A stretch of DNA of 6,358 nucleotides from a bacterium. Lineage in GTDB: Bacteria; Thermosulfidibacterota; Thermosulfidibacteria; Thermosulfidibacterales; JALWSI01. Made by a program: the position numbers and the translations under genes. Below are positions 6,131 through 6,358 of the stretch, piece by piece (the first letter of the stretch is position 1; the number at the start of each line of letters is the position of its first letter). Below the pieces are notes generated by a model. It had not been told where the DNA came from. It made no database searches and saw only the letters and a list, made by a program, of their open reading frames with translations. The stretch is from positions 1 through 6,358 of the forward strand of contig JALWSI010000115.1 in NCBI GenBank assembly GCA_027080315.1, given 5' to 3'.

Positions 6131-6358
6131 GTGCCGGATAACAACAACGAACCTTGGCTTTCCGAGTATCCTCCTGAGGTTCCCCACCAGCTCTCTTTTC
6201 CAAGAGAGCCTCTTTATCACCTTCTTGATAGGGCAGCTGAGAAGTTTGGGGATAGAAACGCAGTTCACTTTTTTGGCAAGCGGTGCTCTTACAACAAAGT
6301 GCACAAAATGAGCCTCGCCCTGGCTGCTTCTCTCCAGGAGTTGGGGGTGAAACCAGGG
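6131..6358 (+). CDS. AMP-binding acyl-CoA ligase, FadD-like (partial, N-terminus only)
   Basis: The 76 residues in the window match the start of long-chain fatty acid-CoA ligases, which activate fatty acids to acyl-AMP and then acyl-CoA. The characteristic opening is PWLSEYPPEVPHQL (8-21), then PLYHLLDRAAEKFGDRNAVHFFGKRCSY (within 27-54), corresponding to the usual sequence in which the ligase core begins with a helix, a DRxA strand and a TY-like turn. The segment LALAASLQELGVKPG (62-76) continues it. The AMP-binding and adenylation motifs lie beyond the right edge, so chain-length preference and completeness cannot be judged. GTG 6131 is chosen for its Shine-Dalgarno; the alternative ATG at 6119 would add MGVN and overlap guaA by ten bases. 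The gene follows the guaA stop after two bases and is probably co-transcribed with it, though no metabolic link is obvious. Confidence 0.87.
   Translation, partial: MPDNNNEPWLSEYPPEVPHQLSFPREPLYHLLDRAAEKFGDRNAVHFFGKRCSYNKVHKMSLALAASLQELGVKPG

Noticed and set aside
5685-6203. Open minus-strand frame of 172 codons opposite the end of guaA
   Set aside because: It lies antisense to strongly conserved GMP synthase sequence and has no domain or ribosome binding site of its own.

Overview
The window reads as ordinary, gene-dense bacterial chromosome of roughly balanced base composition. Shine-Dalgarno sequences are strong (GGAGGTGA type), genes are a few bases apart or overlapping, and GTG starts are common. 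I cannot place the organism reliably. The long-form RmlA, the short cupin-type RmlC and the tight gene packing resemble arrangements in many anaerobic or deep-branching bacteria, but that is only an impression. I see no RNA genes, insertion sequences, CRISPR arrays or phage genes, and no gene-free stretch longer than about 90 bases.

The left two thirds (about 1-3964) is a minus-strand gene string. In transcription order it holds a nitrilase-superfamily omega-amidase-like enzyme (YafV/Nit2 type), a cupin-type RmlC, RmlD, a long-form RmlA, a small exported single-HKD phospholipase D-family protein, and a membrane-anchored protein of unknown function that runs off the left edge. RmlA, RmlC and RmlD supply three of the four dTDP-L-rhamnose steps; the 4,6-dehydratase RmlB is not in the window. 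From rmlC onward the spacings are 2 to 5 bases or short overlaps, which suggests one translationally coupled unit.

An 88-base divergent intergenic region (3965-4052) with one small inverted repeat separates this from a plus-strand group (4053-6358). That group holds a three-helix membrane protein with a PH-like middle domain, a complete GMP synthase (guaA) whose ribosome binding site overlaps the previous stop codon, and the first 76 residues of an AMP-binding acyl-CoA ligase that runs off the right edge.

The main oddity is the phospholipase D-family gene. Its frame is open from about 840 down to 217 and encodes a convincing signal peptide and mature domain, but there is no ATG, GTG or TTG upstream of the mature part. 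It must use a rare start (CTG at 753 or GTA at 762), be reached by reinitiation or frameshift, or contain a sequence error. The CXC membrane protein beside it and the PH-like protein coupled to guaA are the other uncharacterised items. I found no clear evidence of a wholly new system.
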